A DNA stretch of 64,000 nucleotides. Source: an uncultured Desulfobulbaceae bacterium (lineage in GTDB: Bacteria > Desulfobacterota > Desulfobulbia > Desulfobulbales > Desulfocapsaceae). Positions 38,883-48,221 of the stretch are shown here, in pieces. The translations under genes were made by a program, and so were the position numbers. The notes beneath the pieces were generated by a model that did no database searches, was not told the origin of the DNA, and was given only the letters and a program-made list of their open reading frames with translations. Location: positions 1-64,000 of the forward strand of contig CALENA010000192.1 in assembly GCA_937910875.1 (NCBI GenBank), given 5' to 3'. The stretch's first letter is position 1. Every line of letters starts with the position of its first letter.

Positions 38883-40302
38883 GAATTCCACCTCCAATGG
38901 TGGCGATGGCCGAAATGATTGTCTGATACAGGCTGTCCGGCAGCCAGACACAGAGAACGATAGAGGTCAAGAGCAGGGCATAGGAAGGCAGGGTTCGGGC
39001 CAGATTTTCATCCACCAGAATCTCGCCGCTATACGAACCAAAGGACATCCGCATGACCAGACGCGAGGCCCCGGCAAAGATGAGGACCAGCGCGGCGATG
39101 AAAACGGTCACAGACACGGTCCAGCCCTGCTGAAACGCCCCCATGATGATCAGGATTTCACTGACAAAGATACCAAAAGGTGGAAACCCTGATATTCCGG
39201 CAAACCCGGCAAAAAAGGCAGTAAAGGTCTTGGGAAAGAGCCGGGCCATGTTACCGGTCTTATCGATCAGCTTGCTGCCATAACCCAGCAGAATATTCCC
39301 GGACGACAGGAACAGCGATGATTTGATCAGCGAATGATGGATCAGATGGAGCATGGCACCATAGGTGGCCAGCCCACCGACCCCGACCCCGAAGGCAATA
39401 ATCCCCATATTCTCAATACTGGAATAGGCCAGCATCCGCTTGTAACCGGTCTGGTTAAACATGAAGATTGCAGCGACCAGCATGGAAAGCAGACCAAATC
39501 CCACCAGGATCTGACTGGAAAAATCCCCAAGGCCGGCTTCATACATCAACTGATGGCCCCGATAGATGCCGAGGAAGGCACAGTTGAGCAGGGCGCCGGA
39601 GAGCAGGGCTGAGGCCGGACTGGGTGCCTCACTGTGGGCATCAGGCAACCAGGTGTGCATGGGAGCCAATCCCATCTTGGTGCCATAGCCGACGACCAGG
39701 AAGATGAAACCGGTCTTCAGCCAGATCGGATTGAGCAGGCCTGCGACCTGGCGCAGGGAGCTGAAGGTGATCGGCACATCCACATTGCCACGATCCATGG
39801 ACAGAACAATAAAGAAGCAGCCCAAAAGGGCCAGGGCAATCCCCACCGAACAGATCAGAACATACTTCCAGGTGGCCTCCAGGGCCGACTTGGAGCGATG
39901 AAGGAAGATCAGCGGCGCACTCATCAGTGTCGTGGCCTCAATGGCAATCCAGAGCACCACCAGATGATCGGCCAGGGCCACCATGGACATGGTGGCCAGG
40001 AAAAAGAGGGTGCAGCCGATATAAATCGGTTCACTGGCTATCTCGGTCTCACTCATGTACGAGACGGCATAGATGGAGATAAACAGGAAGATAAATGAAG
40101 TCACCAACAAAACCAGCATCCCCTCAGGAGTCACCGTAAAATAACCGGTCAAGGCCGGCTTGACCTTGCCCAGCCAGCCAAGAACTGCAAGCTGCAAATG
40201 CAGCAGAGCGGTTACAACCAGGATTCCCCGCCCGAGCCGGACGGGGAGGAACATGGCAATAATCCCGGTGAACAGGGGGAGAAGACAAGTAAATTCTAAC
40301 AT
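38875..40302 (-). CDS. hyfF: Hyf-like proton-translocating membrane subunit (HyfF/NuoN-type)
   Basis: This antiporter-like (Mrp/NuoL-M-N) subunit has 475 residues and about 13-14 TM helices. Typical family residues are the charged helix segments VVLWIAIEATTL, YGTKMGLAPMHTWLPDAHSEAP, KRMLAYSSIENMG and HLIHHSLIKSSLF, with Lys, Glu and His in the membrane. It overlaps the large-subunit gene by 8 bases and follows the HyfE-like gene after 4 bases, so it is translationally linked. Confidence 0.9.
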   Translation of the reverse strand: MLEFTCLLPLFTGIIAMFLPVRLGRGILVVTALLHLQLAVLGWLGKVKPALTGYFTVTPEGMLVLLVTSFIFLFISIYAVSYMSETEIASEPIYIGCTLFFLATMSMVALADHLVVLWIAIEATTLMSAPLIFLHRSKSALEATWKYVLICSVGIALALLGCFFIVLSMDRGNVDVPITFSSLRQVAGLLNPIWLKTGFIFLVVGYGTKMGLAPMHTWLPDAHSEAPSPASALLSGALLNCAFLGIYRGHQLMYEAGLGDFSSQILVGFGLLSMLVAAIFMFNQTGYKRMLAYSSIENMGIIAFGVGVGGLATYGAMLHLIHHSLIKSSLFLSSGNILLGYGSKLIDKTGNMARLFPKTFTAFFAGFAGISGFPPFGIFVSEILIIMGAFQQGWTVSVTVFIAALVLIFAGASRLVMRMSFGSYSGEILVDENLARTLPSYALLLTSIVLCVWLPDSLYQTIISAIATIGGGIHG

Positions 40303-40306
40303 GTAT

Positions 40307-40960
40307 TCAATCCTTCAATTGGCCAAGAAGTGCGGTATCCACATCGTCAAAGGCACTGTTAATGTTGTGGAGGATAATACCCATGATCATGATACCAACC
40401 AGGATGTCAAGGAGTACCCCAAACTCAACCACGAACTGGGTATGCGTCTGTTTGGCCAGGGCCGTACCAATCAGGTAGATACCATTTTCCATCATCAGGT
40501 AGCCGATGACCTGGGTGATGGCCTTGCGCCGGGTCATGAGCAGAAACAGTCCGGAGGTCAGAGTGGTAATGGCCGTAATCATGAGCAGGACATGCTCATC
40601 GGGCAGCGCAATATGGAGCCGGTCGGCGATATATGCTGAGATGAGAATAAAGATCAGACCGGCAAAAACCGAGGCATGATAACCGATGATCGGCTCAACC
40701 TCGCGCTTGATCTTAATCTTCTGTACGGCCATAAAGATGAAACCGGGAATCAGAAACCCCTTGATCAGCAGCATGACCTGGAGAAAAAGGATGGAACCGA
40801 TGGCCATGCCATCGTTGTGTTCCAGAAACAGCGGAATGAGTGAGACCACAATCCCCTGAAAGGCCATGATCTTCACCAGGGCCATAAGTCGGTTCGAGGC
40901 AAGCGAGAGCAGAACCGACAGCAGGGTGAGAGAAAGAAGGGCATCGGATATTTGAATCAT
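40307..40960 (-). CDS. hyfE: Hyf-like membrane subunit HyfE (NuoK-related)
   Basis: This 217-residue membrane protein has about seven hydrophobic helices. It matches the HyfE pattern (MALVKIMAFQGIVVSLIPLF, VIGYLMMENGIYLIGTALAKQTH, LLDILVGIMIMGIILHNINSAFD), in which the NuoK-like core has Glu in the MENGIYL region. Its start overlaps the HyfC-like stop by 4 bases (ATGA), showing coupled translation. Confidence 0.9.
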   Translation of the reverse strand: MIQISDALLSLTLLSVLLSLASNRLMALVKIMAFQGIVVSLIPLFLEHNDGMAIGSILFLQVMLLIKGFLIPGFIFMAVQKIKIKREVEPIIGYHASVFAGLIFILISAYIADRLHIALPDEHVLLMITAITTLTSGLFLLMTRRKAITQVIGYLMMENGIYLIGTALAKQTHTQFVVEFGVLLDILVGIMIMGIILHNINSAFDDVDTALLGQLKD

Positions 40961-41874
40961 TGGATTAACTCCATGGTGAGAATGATCACAAAAAAGACCA
41001 GGGCGAAAGAAGTCAGGATGAATTTCGGGACCAGATTCATTCTAAACCGGGCGGTGATCGATTCCACGACCCCGACACTCATGTAGATCAGGGTCACAAT
41101 GCCGAAGAAAAGCAGGCCATTCATGAGCGGGTCTGCCAGTTGCAGAGGGTTCAGAATCTGAGAGAGGAACGCCGAATAAAACAACAATTTGAACCAGGCG
41201 CCCAGTTCAATCAAGGCCAGATCCGGTCCGCTGTGATCAAGAATCATGACCTCATGAATCATGGTCAGCTCGAGATGCGTGGCCGGATCATCCACCGGAA
41301 CCCGTGAATTCTCGGTGAGCATGACGATATAGAGCGCGATAATGACCAGGAGCAGCAAGGCGCCGTGTTCTCCACCAATGTTCATGGCATTGGTGCCGGT
41401 AAAAAACTCCTGAAAACTCAAAGAGCCGCTGAAGCGGAAAAAAAGAATCAGAATGGCAAAGATCGTGCCTTCAGCCAGCGTCGAGAAAAAGGCCTCCCGC
41501 GCCGCACCCATCCCCTCAAAGGGCGAGGCCGTATCAAGGGCCGCCAGGATCGTGAAAAACCGCCCAAGGCCCATGAGATAAAAGAGCATGAACACGTCAC
41601 CGTGGAAGGAAAAGAGCGGTGCCGTCCCGGCCAGGGGAAAGAAGAGGAGCATCATCAGACTGGTGCAACAGCCAACCACAGGACCCAGCTGAAAAACAAA
41701 GCTAGTGCTGGTGCTGTAGACCGAGCCCTTTCTGAACAGCTTGATCACGGTATAATAGTTGATCAGCAGGGGCGGACCCTGCTTACCGGCAAACAGGGCC
41801 TTGACCTTCTGGATGACCGCCGGCAGCATAGGAGCGATCAGAACTGCGGCACAAAATGCAAGTACGGATTCCAT
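40957..41874 (-). CDS. hyfC: Hyf-like membrane subunit HyfC (NuoH-related)
   Basis: This 305-residue, eight-helix protein links the soluble arm to the membrane arm. It has the family motifs AGKQGPPLLINYYTVIKLFRKGSVYS at the N-terminus, ASPFEGMGAAREAFFS, LTENSRVPVDDPATHLELTMIHE and a C-terminal GLLFFG helix. The ribosome site is GAGG about 7 bases before ATG 41874. It lies 33 bases after the HyfB-like gene. Confidence 0.92.
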   Translation of the reverse strand: MESVLAFCAAVLIAPMLPAVIQKVKALFAGKQGPPLLINYYTVIKLFRKGSVYSTSTSFVFQLGPVVGCCTSLMMLLFFPLAGTAPLFSFHGDVFMLFYLMGLGRFFTILAALDTASPFEGMGAAREAFFSTLAEGTIFAILILFFRFSGSLSFQEFFTGTNAMNIGGEHGALLLLVIIALYIVMLTENSRVPVDDPATHLELTMIHEVMILDHSGPDLALIELGAWFKLLFYSAFLSQILNPLQLADPLMNGLLFFGIVTLIYMSVGVVESITARFRMNLVPKFILTSFALVFFVIILTMELIQ

Positions 41875-41907
41875 CGATAACCTCGAAATAATATGTTCCA
41901 GTCGCTG

Positions 41908-43866
41908 CTATAAGAGAAAGAGCAGGACGATAAGAGCCAAAATGATGTAGGCGATATAGAGCTGAATATTGCCATGCTGGATCCAGTGCAGACGCTCAAG
42001 CAATCTCAGAAGCGGTTTGGCCAGCCACTGCTGATAATAGGTCTCGGCCAGGTCACCGACCTGAATATCCCACGTGGTCCGCCCGGGGAAAATAGCGGTG
42101 ATCCCGGTATAGATCCGCTTGATCGGGACATAGGGACGGAAAAAATCCACCATTTCATCACCATACGAGGTGCCGGTGTACTGCATCCGCACAGTGGGCT
42201 GAGTAAATCCGCAGCCCCAAGTGCCGCTGCTGCCAATCTCCTTTTTAAGATACAGAAACTTGCGCAGGAGCCCAATCCCGAGGAAGAGGGCAATAAAAAG
42301 GGTGGCGGTCTGGGAGACCTGGCGGATGATCACAAAGAAAGGACTAAAATCAAAGGTGTTGATCAGGCTGAGGTCCTTAAGACCTGCGAATGCCAGGCGG
42401 ATAAAAGGCTCGGGGAGGACCCCGATCACCAGGCAGGCCACAGCCATCACGACCATGACCAGACCCATGCCGGCCCCGGCCTCGGTTGCCTGAGCGGCTT
42501 GTCTGGTGCGCGGTTCACCCAGGAAGGCCAGGCCAAAGACCTTGGTGAAACAGGCCGTGGCCAGACCGCCGATCACGGCCAGGGAGAGGATGGCCAAGAC
42601 TGTCAGGACAAAGGGAATACGGTGTTCACTGACCCCCTGAAATGCCCCATAATAGATCAAGAATTCACCGATAAATCCACTGAAGGGCGGCAGACCGGAG
42701 ATGGCCACTGATCCAACCAGAAAGGTCTTGCCGGTGGTGGGCATCCGTTTGATCAGACCGCCAAGCTGATCAATGTCCTTGGTCTTTGCCTGATGGAGGA
42801 CTGCGCCGGCACCAAGAAAGAGGAGGGATTTGAAGATCGAGTGGTTAAAGACGTGCATCAGGGCCCCGGCAAAACCAAAAAAGGCCATGGCCTGGTTCTG
42901 TTCCGAGACTCCGACCATGCCGATGCCCAGTCCGATCAGGATAATCCCGATATTCTCAACACTGCTGTAGGCCAGCAGCTTTTTGATATCCTGATTGGCC
43001 AGGGCATACACCACACCCAGGACCCCGGTAATCATCCCGGCAATCAGGACCATGCGACCGATCAGAGGTGTCGGGGCCTCCAGCAGGAGATAGACTCGAA
43101 AGATGCCGTAGATTCCCATCTTAATCATGACCCCGGACATGATCGCCGAGATATGGCTCGGTGCGGCCGGATGGGCCTGGGGCAGCCAGATATGGAGGGG
43201 AAAAAGACCGGCCTTGGAACCAAAGCCGATAAAGGCCAGGATAAAGACCAGTAATTTGACCGGTTCAGCAATCTGAGAAAAGGCGGCAAAATCCATTAGA
43301 CCGGTGTGACTGTAGACGAGGGCAAAGGCGGCAAAGAGAAACATGGCACCGCCTTGGGCAAAGATAAAGTAGAGATAGCCGGCCCGGCGATTGCTCTGCA
43401 CCTCGTAGTCATAGACCACCAGAAAAAAGGAGGAGAGAGACATGATCTCCCAGGCCAGGGCAAAGGTGATGATATTCGACGCCAGAACCACCAGGGCCAT
43501 GGAACAGACAAGAATGGCAAAGAGAAAATAGCTGACTGCGCTCCTGACCGCCTTATTCTTGTTGCCAAGATATTGAAAGCTGTAGAAAAGCACCAGGGGC
43601 GAAATAATGAACACCGGCAGCAGGAAAAAAAGAGCAAGACTGTCCACCTTGAACGCCAGGGTAAAGAGATGCAGCCATTCCACGCTGATCTCCATGCCCG
43701 CAGTGGGGGCAAAGAGGCCAGACAGGGTCAAGGACAAACCCCAGAGGCAACCGGCCGACATGGTTGCAATGGCGATCAACTTCATCAAGGTGAACTGCCG
43801 GACAAACAGGAGGGCAAGTATTCCTCCGGCAAAGATCACGGCCAGAGACAGCAACAAGGTATTCAT
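41908..43866 (-). CDS. hyfB: Hyf-like proton-translocating subunit HyfB (NuoL/M-type)
   Basis: This 652-residue antiporter-like subunit is expected to drive ion transfer. The start is ATG 43866, with GAGGAG 5 bases upstream, rather than the TTG before it. It has about 14-16 TM helices with family residues AWEIMSLSSFFLV (Glu), GSKAGLFPLHIWLPQAHPAAPSHISA (Lys, His), IKKLLAYSSVENIGII and HVFNHSIFKSLLFLGAG. It is the first hyf-type gene of the operon and follows the LCIB-like gene after about 190 bases. DabB and NuoL belong to the same superfamily. Confidence 0.9.
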   Translation of the reverse strand: MNTLLLSLAVIFAGGILALLFVRQFTLMKLIAIATMSAGCLWGLSLTLSGLFAPTAGMEISVEWLHLFTLAFKVDSLALFFLLPVFIISPLVLFYSFQYLGNKNKAVRSAVSYFLFAILVCSMALVVLASNIITFALAWEIMSLSSFFLVVYDYEVQSNRRAGYLYFIFAQGGAMFLFAAFALVYSHTGLMDFAAFSQIAEPVKLLVFILAFIGFGSKAGLFPLHIWLPQAHPAAPSHISAIMSGVMIKMGIYGIFRVYLLLEAPTPLIGRMVLIAGMITGVLGVVYALANQDIKKLLAYSSVENIGIILIGLGIGMVGVSEQNQAMAFFGFAGALMHVFNHSIFKSLLFLGAGAVLHQAKTKDIDQLGGLIKRMPTTGKTFLVGSVAISGLPPFSGFIGEFLIYYGAFQGVSEHRIPFVLTVLAILSLAVIGGLATACFTKVFGLAFLGEPRTRQAAQATEAGAGMGLVMVVMAVACLVIGVLPEPFIRLAFAGLKDLSLINTFDFSPFFVIIRQVSQTATLFIALFLGIGLLRKFLYLKKEIGSSGTWGCGFTQPTVRMQYTGTSYGDEMVDFFRPYVPIKRIYTGITAIFPGRTTWDIQVGDLAETYYQQWLAKPLLRLLERLHWIQHGNIQLYIAYIILALIVLLFLL

Positions 43867-44056
43867 CAATTCTCCTCAGGTTGGATCATCTGTACTCCTG
43901 GTTCGGATTCTAGGCAGAGAATCGCCAAGAGACAGGGGGCATGCTCCGGTGACCTGCGGCCTTACCGCGGGTCGGTAATATTCAATGGGCAATAAATCTC
44001 AGATTAATAACACGTAAAGGCGGACGTCCAGCAACCTGCAGGAGACCGGTTGCCGG

Positions 44057-45232
44057 TTAACTGGGTGATCGAATATCAAAACGAGGGGCGACCAGCATCC
44101 GGCCGATCTGCTCCTTCAAATCCATCTGATCAAGGTTCTCGATCTTCTGTTTCTTCAACAGGGCAAAGAGTTCTTCCTGCTCAACCGGATGGAGGTACTT
44201 TTCATTCTTGTTTTCCCTGATTTGAATATGGGCGGCCCAGGGCACAAAATACGTGGTCGCCGGATTCCCTTCATATTCGGAGATATCAATATTCAACCCG
44301 GCGACATAGAGAAGATTCTTGCCATCATACTGGGACCCGCGGCGAATGGACTCGACGGTCCGGGCAAATTCCAGCTGGATATTGATCTTGGCCGCTCTGA
44401 GCGATGGATTGGGTGAAGTGACGATCATCGGCATGAATTCAATCAGGTTCCGCTCGAGCAGAATAGACTCATCGGTCTCATGAAAGTCTTCCCGGAAATA
44501 AAAAAGATCTTCGGTCAACTGGGGACCGATATTCTCACCCGCCCCGCTCTTCCAGACATAGCCCCTGTGGTCAAGCTGCTGACGAAAAGACTCTGAAACC
44601 TCATAGATCTGGCTGGTACTGAGGGCCGAGGCAGATCTAATCTGATTATAATCGTCAATCTTGACAATGTTTTCCAGGCGCAGCACCAGGCCGTTCTTGA
44701 CCGGATGAGACTCAAAATCCACGAACGAGTTTTTGGCCGTAATCAGAAATCTTCCCTGTTCGTCACGATGGAGAAAGATCCGTTTCTGGGCAAAGCGATA
44801 CTGCTCAAGGTAGGGGGTGATGACATGGGTAATCTTGCCGCAGGAATCAGAGATACACAGCCCATCTCGCTTTGGGCGTGTACATTTTCCATAGGTACCG
44901 CTGTGCGGGTCATATCCCACATGGCTGGCCTGGACAATAACCGAATCCTCACCATGGCTGGCGTGCGGGCCATGCCGGTCAATGGCGACAATCCCGCCGA
45001 CCCGGCCATGATTAAAGGGAAAGGTGCCGAAATGCTTGGTCAGCATGATGATTGGCCACCCCTGGTTCTCATCGGAGCAGAAGGCCCGCGACGGCATGAT
45101 CTTGCCCTTGCGAAAACCCAATTCCATACAAAAGTTATAGAGTCTGGGCACAAATTCCGGATAGGGCATGGCCAGGCCATCAACCTTAAATGGAGCGGTC
45201 CGACGAATGATCTGGGGTTTATTGTATGGCAT
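44057..45232 (-). CDS. LCIB-like (theta-class carbonic-anhydrase fold) protein
   Basis: The 391-residue protein has the pattern of algal LCIB proteins, a beta-CA-like carbonic anhydrase family: CSDE at residues 52-55, an FGTFPFNHGRVGG segment (compare GGLAGIPFTGKTG in LCIB), ASHVG with His104, a GKCTRP segment and SDSCG with Cys131. C52, H104 and C131 would be the zinc ligands and D54 part of the active site. The C-terminal half (from about 190) is extra and unrecognised. It lies about 190 bases upstream of the Hyf-like operon on the same strand. Assignment is by motif spacing only, so a non-catalytic relative is possible. GAGGA precedes the start. Confidence 0.55.
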   Translation of the reverse strand: MPYNKPQIIRRTAPFKVDGLAMPYPEFVPRLYNFCMELGFRKGKIMPSRAFCSDENQGWPIIMLTKHFGTFPFNHGRVGGIVAIDRHGPHASHGEDSVIVQASHVGYDPHSGTYGKCTRPKRDGLCISDSCGKITHVITPYLEQYRFAQKRIFLHRDEQGRFLITAKNSFVDFESHPVKNGLVLRLENIVKIDDYNQIRSASALSTSQIYEVSESFRQQLDHRGYVWKSGAGENIGPQLTEDLFYFREDFHETDESILLERNLIEFMPMIVTSPNPSLRAAKINIQLEFARTVESIRRGSQYDGKNLLYVAGLNIDISEYEGNPATTYFVPWAAHIQIRENKNEKYLHPVEQEELFALLKKQKIENLDQMDLKEQIGRMLVAPRFDIRSPS

Positions 45233-45299
45233 GGTTCAAATCCTCAGTTGGAAAGTCACCCTATTGAACCGTTTCAACGGGACCGTTAAAAAGGGACCG

Positions 45300-45461
45300 A
45301 TGAAACAGCATATATCTTACGATCGACACAATTCTTATGCTGATATCCTTTGGCTTCAGGATGAGATCACCGAGCAACTGGGGCGTCACAAAACAAAACG
45401 TATCTCCACCACATCAGGGACTCAGCACCCTGATTGCAGCCCATCCAAAATTCACATGTGA
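45300..45461 (+). CDS. Possible 53-residue ORF in the gap between the LCIB-like gene and rph
   Basis: The ORF begins MKQHISYDRHNSYADILW and contains an amphipathic stretch (LQDEITEQLGRHKTK). An AAGGGA lies 3 bases before the ATG. There are no homologues I recognise. The remainder of the 504-base gap (45233-45736), including a low-quality minus-strand frame at 45414-45683, shows no clear gene or terminator. It may also hold the promoter of the LCIB-hyf unit. Confidence 0.25.
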   Translation: MKQHISYDRHNSYADILWLQDEITEQLGRHKTKRISTTSGTQHPDCSPSKIHM

Positions 45462-45736
45462 GCGATTATGTAACTCTTTCAGTTGCATTCCGCAACAATG
45501 ATATCTCTCTTTTTTTCTTAGATATCCCACCGGAACGCCGATTGACAGCCACGACCAGACTGCTCCCAAATCCCCGCTCACGGCCATTCTTGCGTCAATT
45601 TCCAGCACGTGAAAACTTACCTGATAAAAAAAATAACACCAGACAAAAATACTGAGTATCTGCTCAGTCGTCAGCGGTTTCAATGGATTTCAGACCTCTT
45701 CCCTGTCACCATCTTTTTTTTCAAACCGGACTGACT

Positions 45737-46450
45737 TCAATCCTGCCACAGGGCAAAGAGTTCGGCACAGCCCTTCTCGGCCAGACGGGTCAGTTCCTGA
45801 AAATCTTCCGTGGCAAAGGGCGCCCCCTCGGCCGTGGTCTGGATCTCAATCCAGCGACCATCGGATGCCATGACGAAATTGGCGTCCACAGCGGCCCCGG
45901 AATCTTCCCGGTAATCAAGATCGAGCAGAACGTGACCGTCGACCACTCCGGCCGAAATGGCGGCCACCGGCAAGATTGCAGGCAAAGCCCCCAAACGGCC
46001 ATCCTCATTCAACCGGGCCAGGGCCCGGCCCAGGGCCAGGGCGCCACCGGTAATCGAGGCCGTCCGGGTGCCGCCGTCGGCATTGATCACATCGCAGTCA
46101 ACCCGCAGGGTCCGCTCGCCTATCTCGGCCAGATCCACCATCATCCGCAGGCTGCGGCCAATGAGACGCTGGATCTCCAGAGTCCGGCCACTGCGACCAC
46201 CCAGGGATTCACGTCTGTAGCGGGTCGAGGTGGCGGCTGGCAGCATCCCGTATTCGGCAGTGATCCAGCCCTTGCCCTGGCCCACAAGAAAGGGAGGCAC
46301 CTTCTCCTCAACGCTCACCGCGCACAGGACATGGGTTCCCCCCATACGAATCATCAACGAGGCCAGGGCGCCAGGCTGCACGTCCCATTCAATGGAAAGA
46401 GGCCTCAGGCTTTCAGCCGGGCGATTGTCAGTACGCGTCATGTCACTCAT
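45737..46450 (-). CDS. rph: Ribonuclease PH
   Basis: It trims tRNA 3' ends by phosphorolysis. The 237-residue protein has the family motifs [62 protein letters not shown] and the C-terminal [16 protein letters not shown]. It starts 3 bases after the paaK stop, so it is the last gene of that unit. The length is normal. Confidence 0.95.
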   Translation of the reverse strand: MSDMTRTDNRPAESLRPLSIEWDVQPGALASLMIRMGGTHVLCAVSVEEKVPPFLVGQGKGWITAEYGMLPAATSTRYRRESLGGRSGRTLEIQRLIGRSLRMMVDLAEIGERTLRVDCDVINADGGTRTASITGGALALGRALARLNEDGRLGALPAILPVAAISAGVVDGHVLLDLDYREDSGAAVDANFVMASDGRWIEIQTTAEGAPFATEDFQELTRLAEKGCAELFALWQD

Positions 46451-46453
46451 CTC

Positions 46454-47752
46454 CTATAACTTCCGATTATCAATGACTCGCTGGCCCTTGCCCTCGAACC
46501 GTTCCAAAGTCCTCTCCTCAACCAGCTGCACAGCCACACCGATCCCCAACTCTGAAGAGAGTCGGCTTTTAATGGTATCGATCAGGGCACGCTGCTTCTT
46601 CATCTCATCAAAGAAATAAGACTCCTGAACCTCGACCTGGACCGTGGCCCGATCCTGATGGTTCTCACGATCGACAATGATCCGGTAATGGGGAGCTGTC
46701 CCGTCAATGCCAAAGAGGATCGATTCAATCTGGGTGGGAAAGACATTGACGCCCTTGATGATCAGCATGTCATCGGTGCGCCCGAGGATCCGGTGCATCC
46801 GCTGCAGGGTCCGGCCGCAAGGGCAGGGATCAGGGAGCAGCCGGGTCAGATCGCGGGTCCGATAACGGATCATGGGGAAGGCCTCTTTGGTGAGTGTGGT
46901 GATCACCAGTTCACCCACCTCACCCGGAGCCACCGGCTCCAGGGTCTCGGGATCAAGGACCTCGACCAGAAAATGATCTTCGTTGATATGCAGACCATTA
47001 CACTCCTGACACTCCCCGGCCACACCCGGTCCCATGATCTCGGACAGACCATAGTTGTCAGTGGCCTGAATACCCAGTTTCTCATTGATCTCCAGGCGCA
47101 TGGCCTCAGACCAGGGTTCGGCCCCGAACAGCCCGTATTTGAGCGACAAGCCGTGGGGATTGATACCCATATCAAACATGACATCGGCGATGTTCAGGGC
47201 GTAGGAGGGGGTGCAGACCAGGGCCGTGGTCTTGAAATCCTGCATGATCTGGATCTGGCGGCGGGTATTCCCGGCCGAAATCGGGATGACCGAAGCCCCG
47301 AGACGCTCGGCCCCATAATGGAGCCCGAAACCCCCGGTAAAGAGGCCATAGCCAAAGGCAATCTGAATCACATCATCGGCAGTCAATCCGGCCGCCGTCA
47401 GGATTCGGGCCACCAGATTGGACCAGTTCTTGATGTCATTTCTGGTGTAACCCACAACAGTGGCCGCACCCGTGGTCCCGGATGAGGAATGGACCCGGAC
47501 CACATCCCGCAGGGGCACGGCAAAAAGGCCATAGGGATAATTGTCGCGCAGATCCTGTTTGGTGGTAAAGGGGAGTTTACGAATATCGGCCAGGGTACTG
47601 AACCCCTCGAAATCCAGGTTCATCTCCTTGAATTTCTGCCGGTAAAAAGGAACATGGGTCCCAACCCGGTAAAGGGTCGACTGGAGGCGCTCCAACTGCA
47701 ACTGCTCCAGATCAGGACGCGCCAGACATTCTTTTTCCTCTTCCCAATACAT
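46454..47752 (-). CDS. paaK: Phenylacetate-CoA ligase (paralogue 1)
   Basis: This adenylating enzyme joins phenylacetate or related aryl-acetates to CoA with ATP. The 432-residue protein has [20 protein letters not shown] (ATP-binding motif), the [19 protein letters not shown] substrate region, [13 protein letters not shown], and [21 protein letters not shown] with the C-terminal Lys domain ending [15 protein letters not shown]. The ribosome site is GAGG. It is separated from livF by the element E2 and is followed at 3 bases by rph. A second copy lies at 53476-54786. Confidence 0.92.
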   Translation of the reverse strand: MYWEEEKECLARPDLEQLQLERLQSTLYRVGTHVPFYRQKFKEMNLDFEGFSTLADIRKLPFTTKQDLRDNYPYGLFAVPLRDVVRVHSSSGTTGAATVVGYTRNDIKNWSNLVARILTAAGLTADDVIQIAFGYGLFTGGFGLHYGAERLGASVIPISAGNTRRQIQIMQDFKTTALVCTPSYALNIADVMFDMGINPHGLSLKYGLFGAEPWSEAMRLEINEKLGIQATDNYGLSEIMGPGVAGECQECNGLHINEDHFLVEVLDPETLEPVAPGEVGELVITTLTKEAFPMIRYRTRDLTRLLPDPCPCGRTLQRMHRILGRTDDMLIIKGVNVFPTQIESILFGIDGTAPHYRIIVDRENHQDRATVQVEVQESYFFDEMKKQRALIDTIKSRLSSELGIGVAVQLVEERTLERFEGKGQRVIDNRKL

Positions 47753-47932
47753 GATTACCTCGCAATCCGCTGAATTGAATTGTTCTCTGTTATGCCTCAG
47801 ACTTCCCTTTTGTTAAGAAAGGGCAAGACGTTTAAAGGGGCTGATTCCAGTTGTAACCTGGGTCGATTGAGCTTTAATCCCGGTTATCAACTGGAAGTTT
47901 TGGGTTCTAATTCCGAGCGGATGAGGGGCCCC

Positions 47933-47952
47933 CTGCCCGGCTAAGCTCCGCC
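47933..47952 (-). repeat. Reverse half-copy of the structured element (E3)
   Basis: Twenty bases, CTGCCCGGCTAAGCTCCGCC, are an exact reverse complement of positions 48058-48077 in E2. They can pair with E2 over about 105 bases, or they may be a leftover of a reverse copy whose other half is lost. Confidence 0.6.
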
Positions 47953-47990
47953 CCCTTTATCTCAAATTTATACTGGCCAAGACCTCGGCC

Positions 47991-48094
47991 GGAGTTGGGG
48001 GGGAGTGTCTGAACGGCGTATCTGAAAAATCATTGGCCGCAGGACAAGGATTTTTCAGGCGGAGCTTAGCCGGGCAGACACTCCCCCCAACTCC
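47991..48094 (+). repeat. Structured intergenic element, copy E2 (full form)
   Basis: The outer stem is 20 bp with one bulged G (47991-48011 with 48075-48094). The inner stem is 10 bp perfect (48022-48031 with 48049-48058) around a 17-base loop. Between the stems are CTGAACGGCGTAT on the left and GGCGGAGCTTAGCCGGGCAG on the right, shared with E0 and E1. It lies in the 469-base gap 47753-48221, downstream of livF and upstream of paaK. No T-run follows. Confidence 0.8.
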
Positions 48095-48221
48095 AAGCCC
48101 CTGCAAGCTACCACAGAGCCCTCCTCCAACCGCACTCAAACACCCAACAAAGACCAACCCAACACCACTCAAGGCGCCAGGACAAAATCCCCTTTCCCCT
48201 CAAGTAACGCGCAAAAAAAAT

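Noticed and set aside
36594-43866. Calling the Hyf-like operon a hydrogenase-4 or formate hydrogenlyase
   Set aside because: The large subunit lacks both CxxC ligand motifs for Ni-Fe, and no formate dehydrogenase or hyp maturation gene is nearby.
45414-45683. Minus-strand 89-residue ORF between rph and the LCIB-like gene
   Set aside because: It has no good ribosome site and an irregular composition. It was considered but not supported.
47991-48094. E2 as a hammerhead-type ribozyme
   Set aside because: The core lacks the CUGAUGA and GAAA segments in the needed order. Other known small ribozymes were not recognised either.
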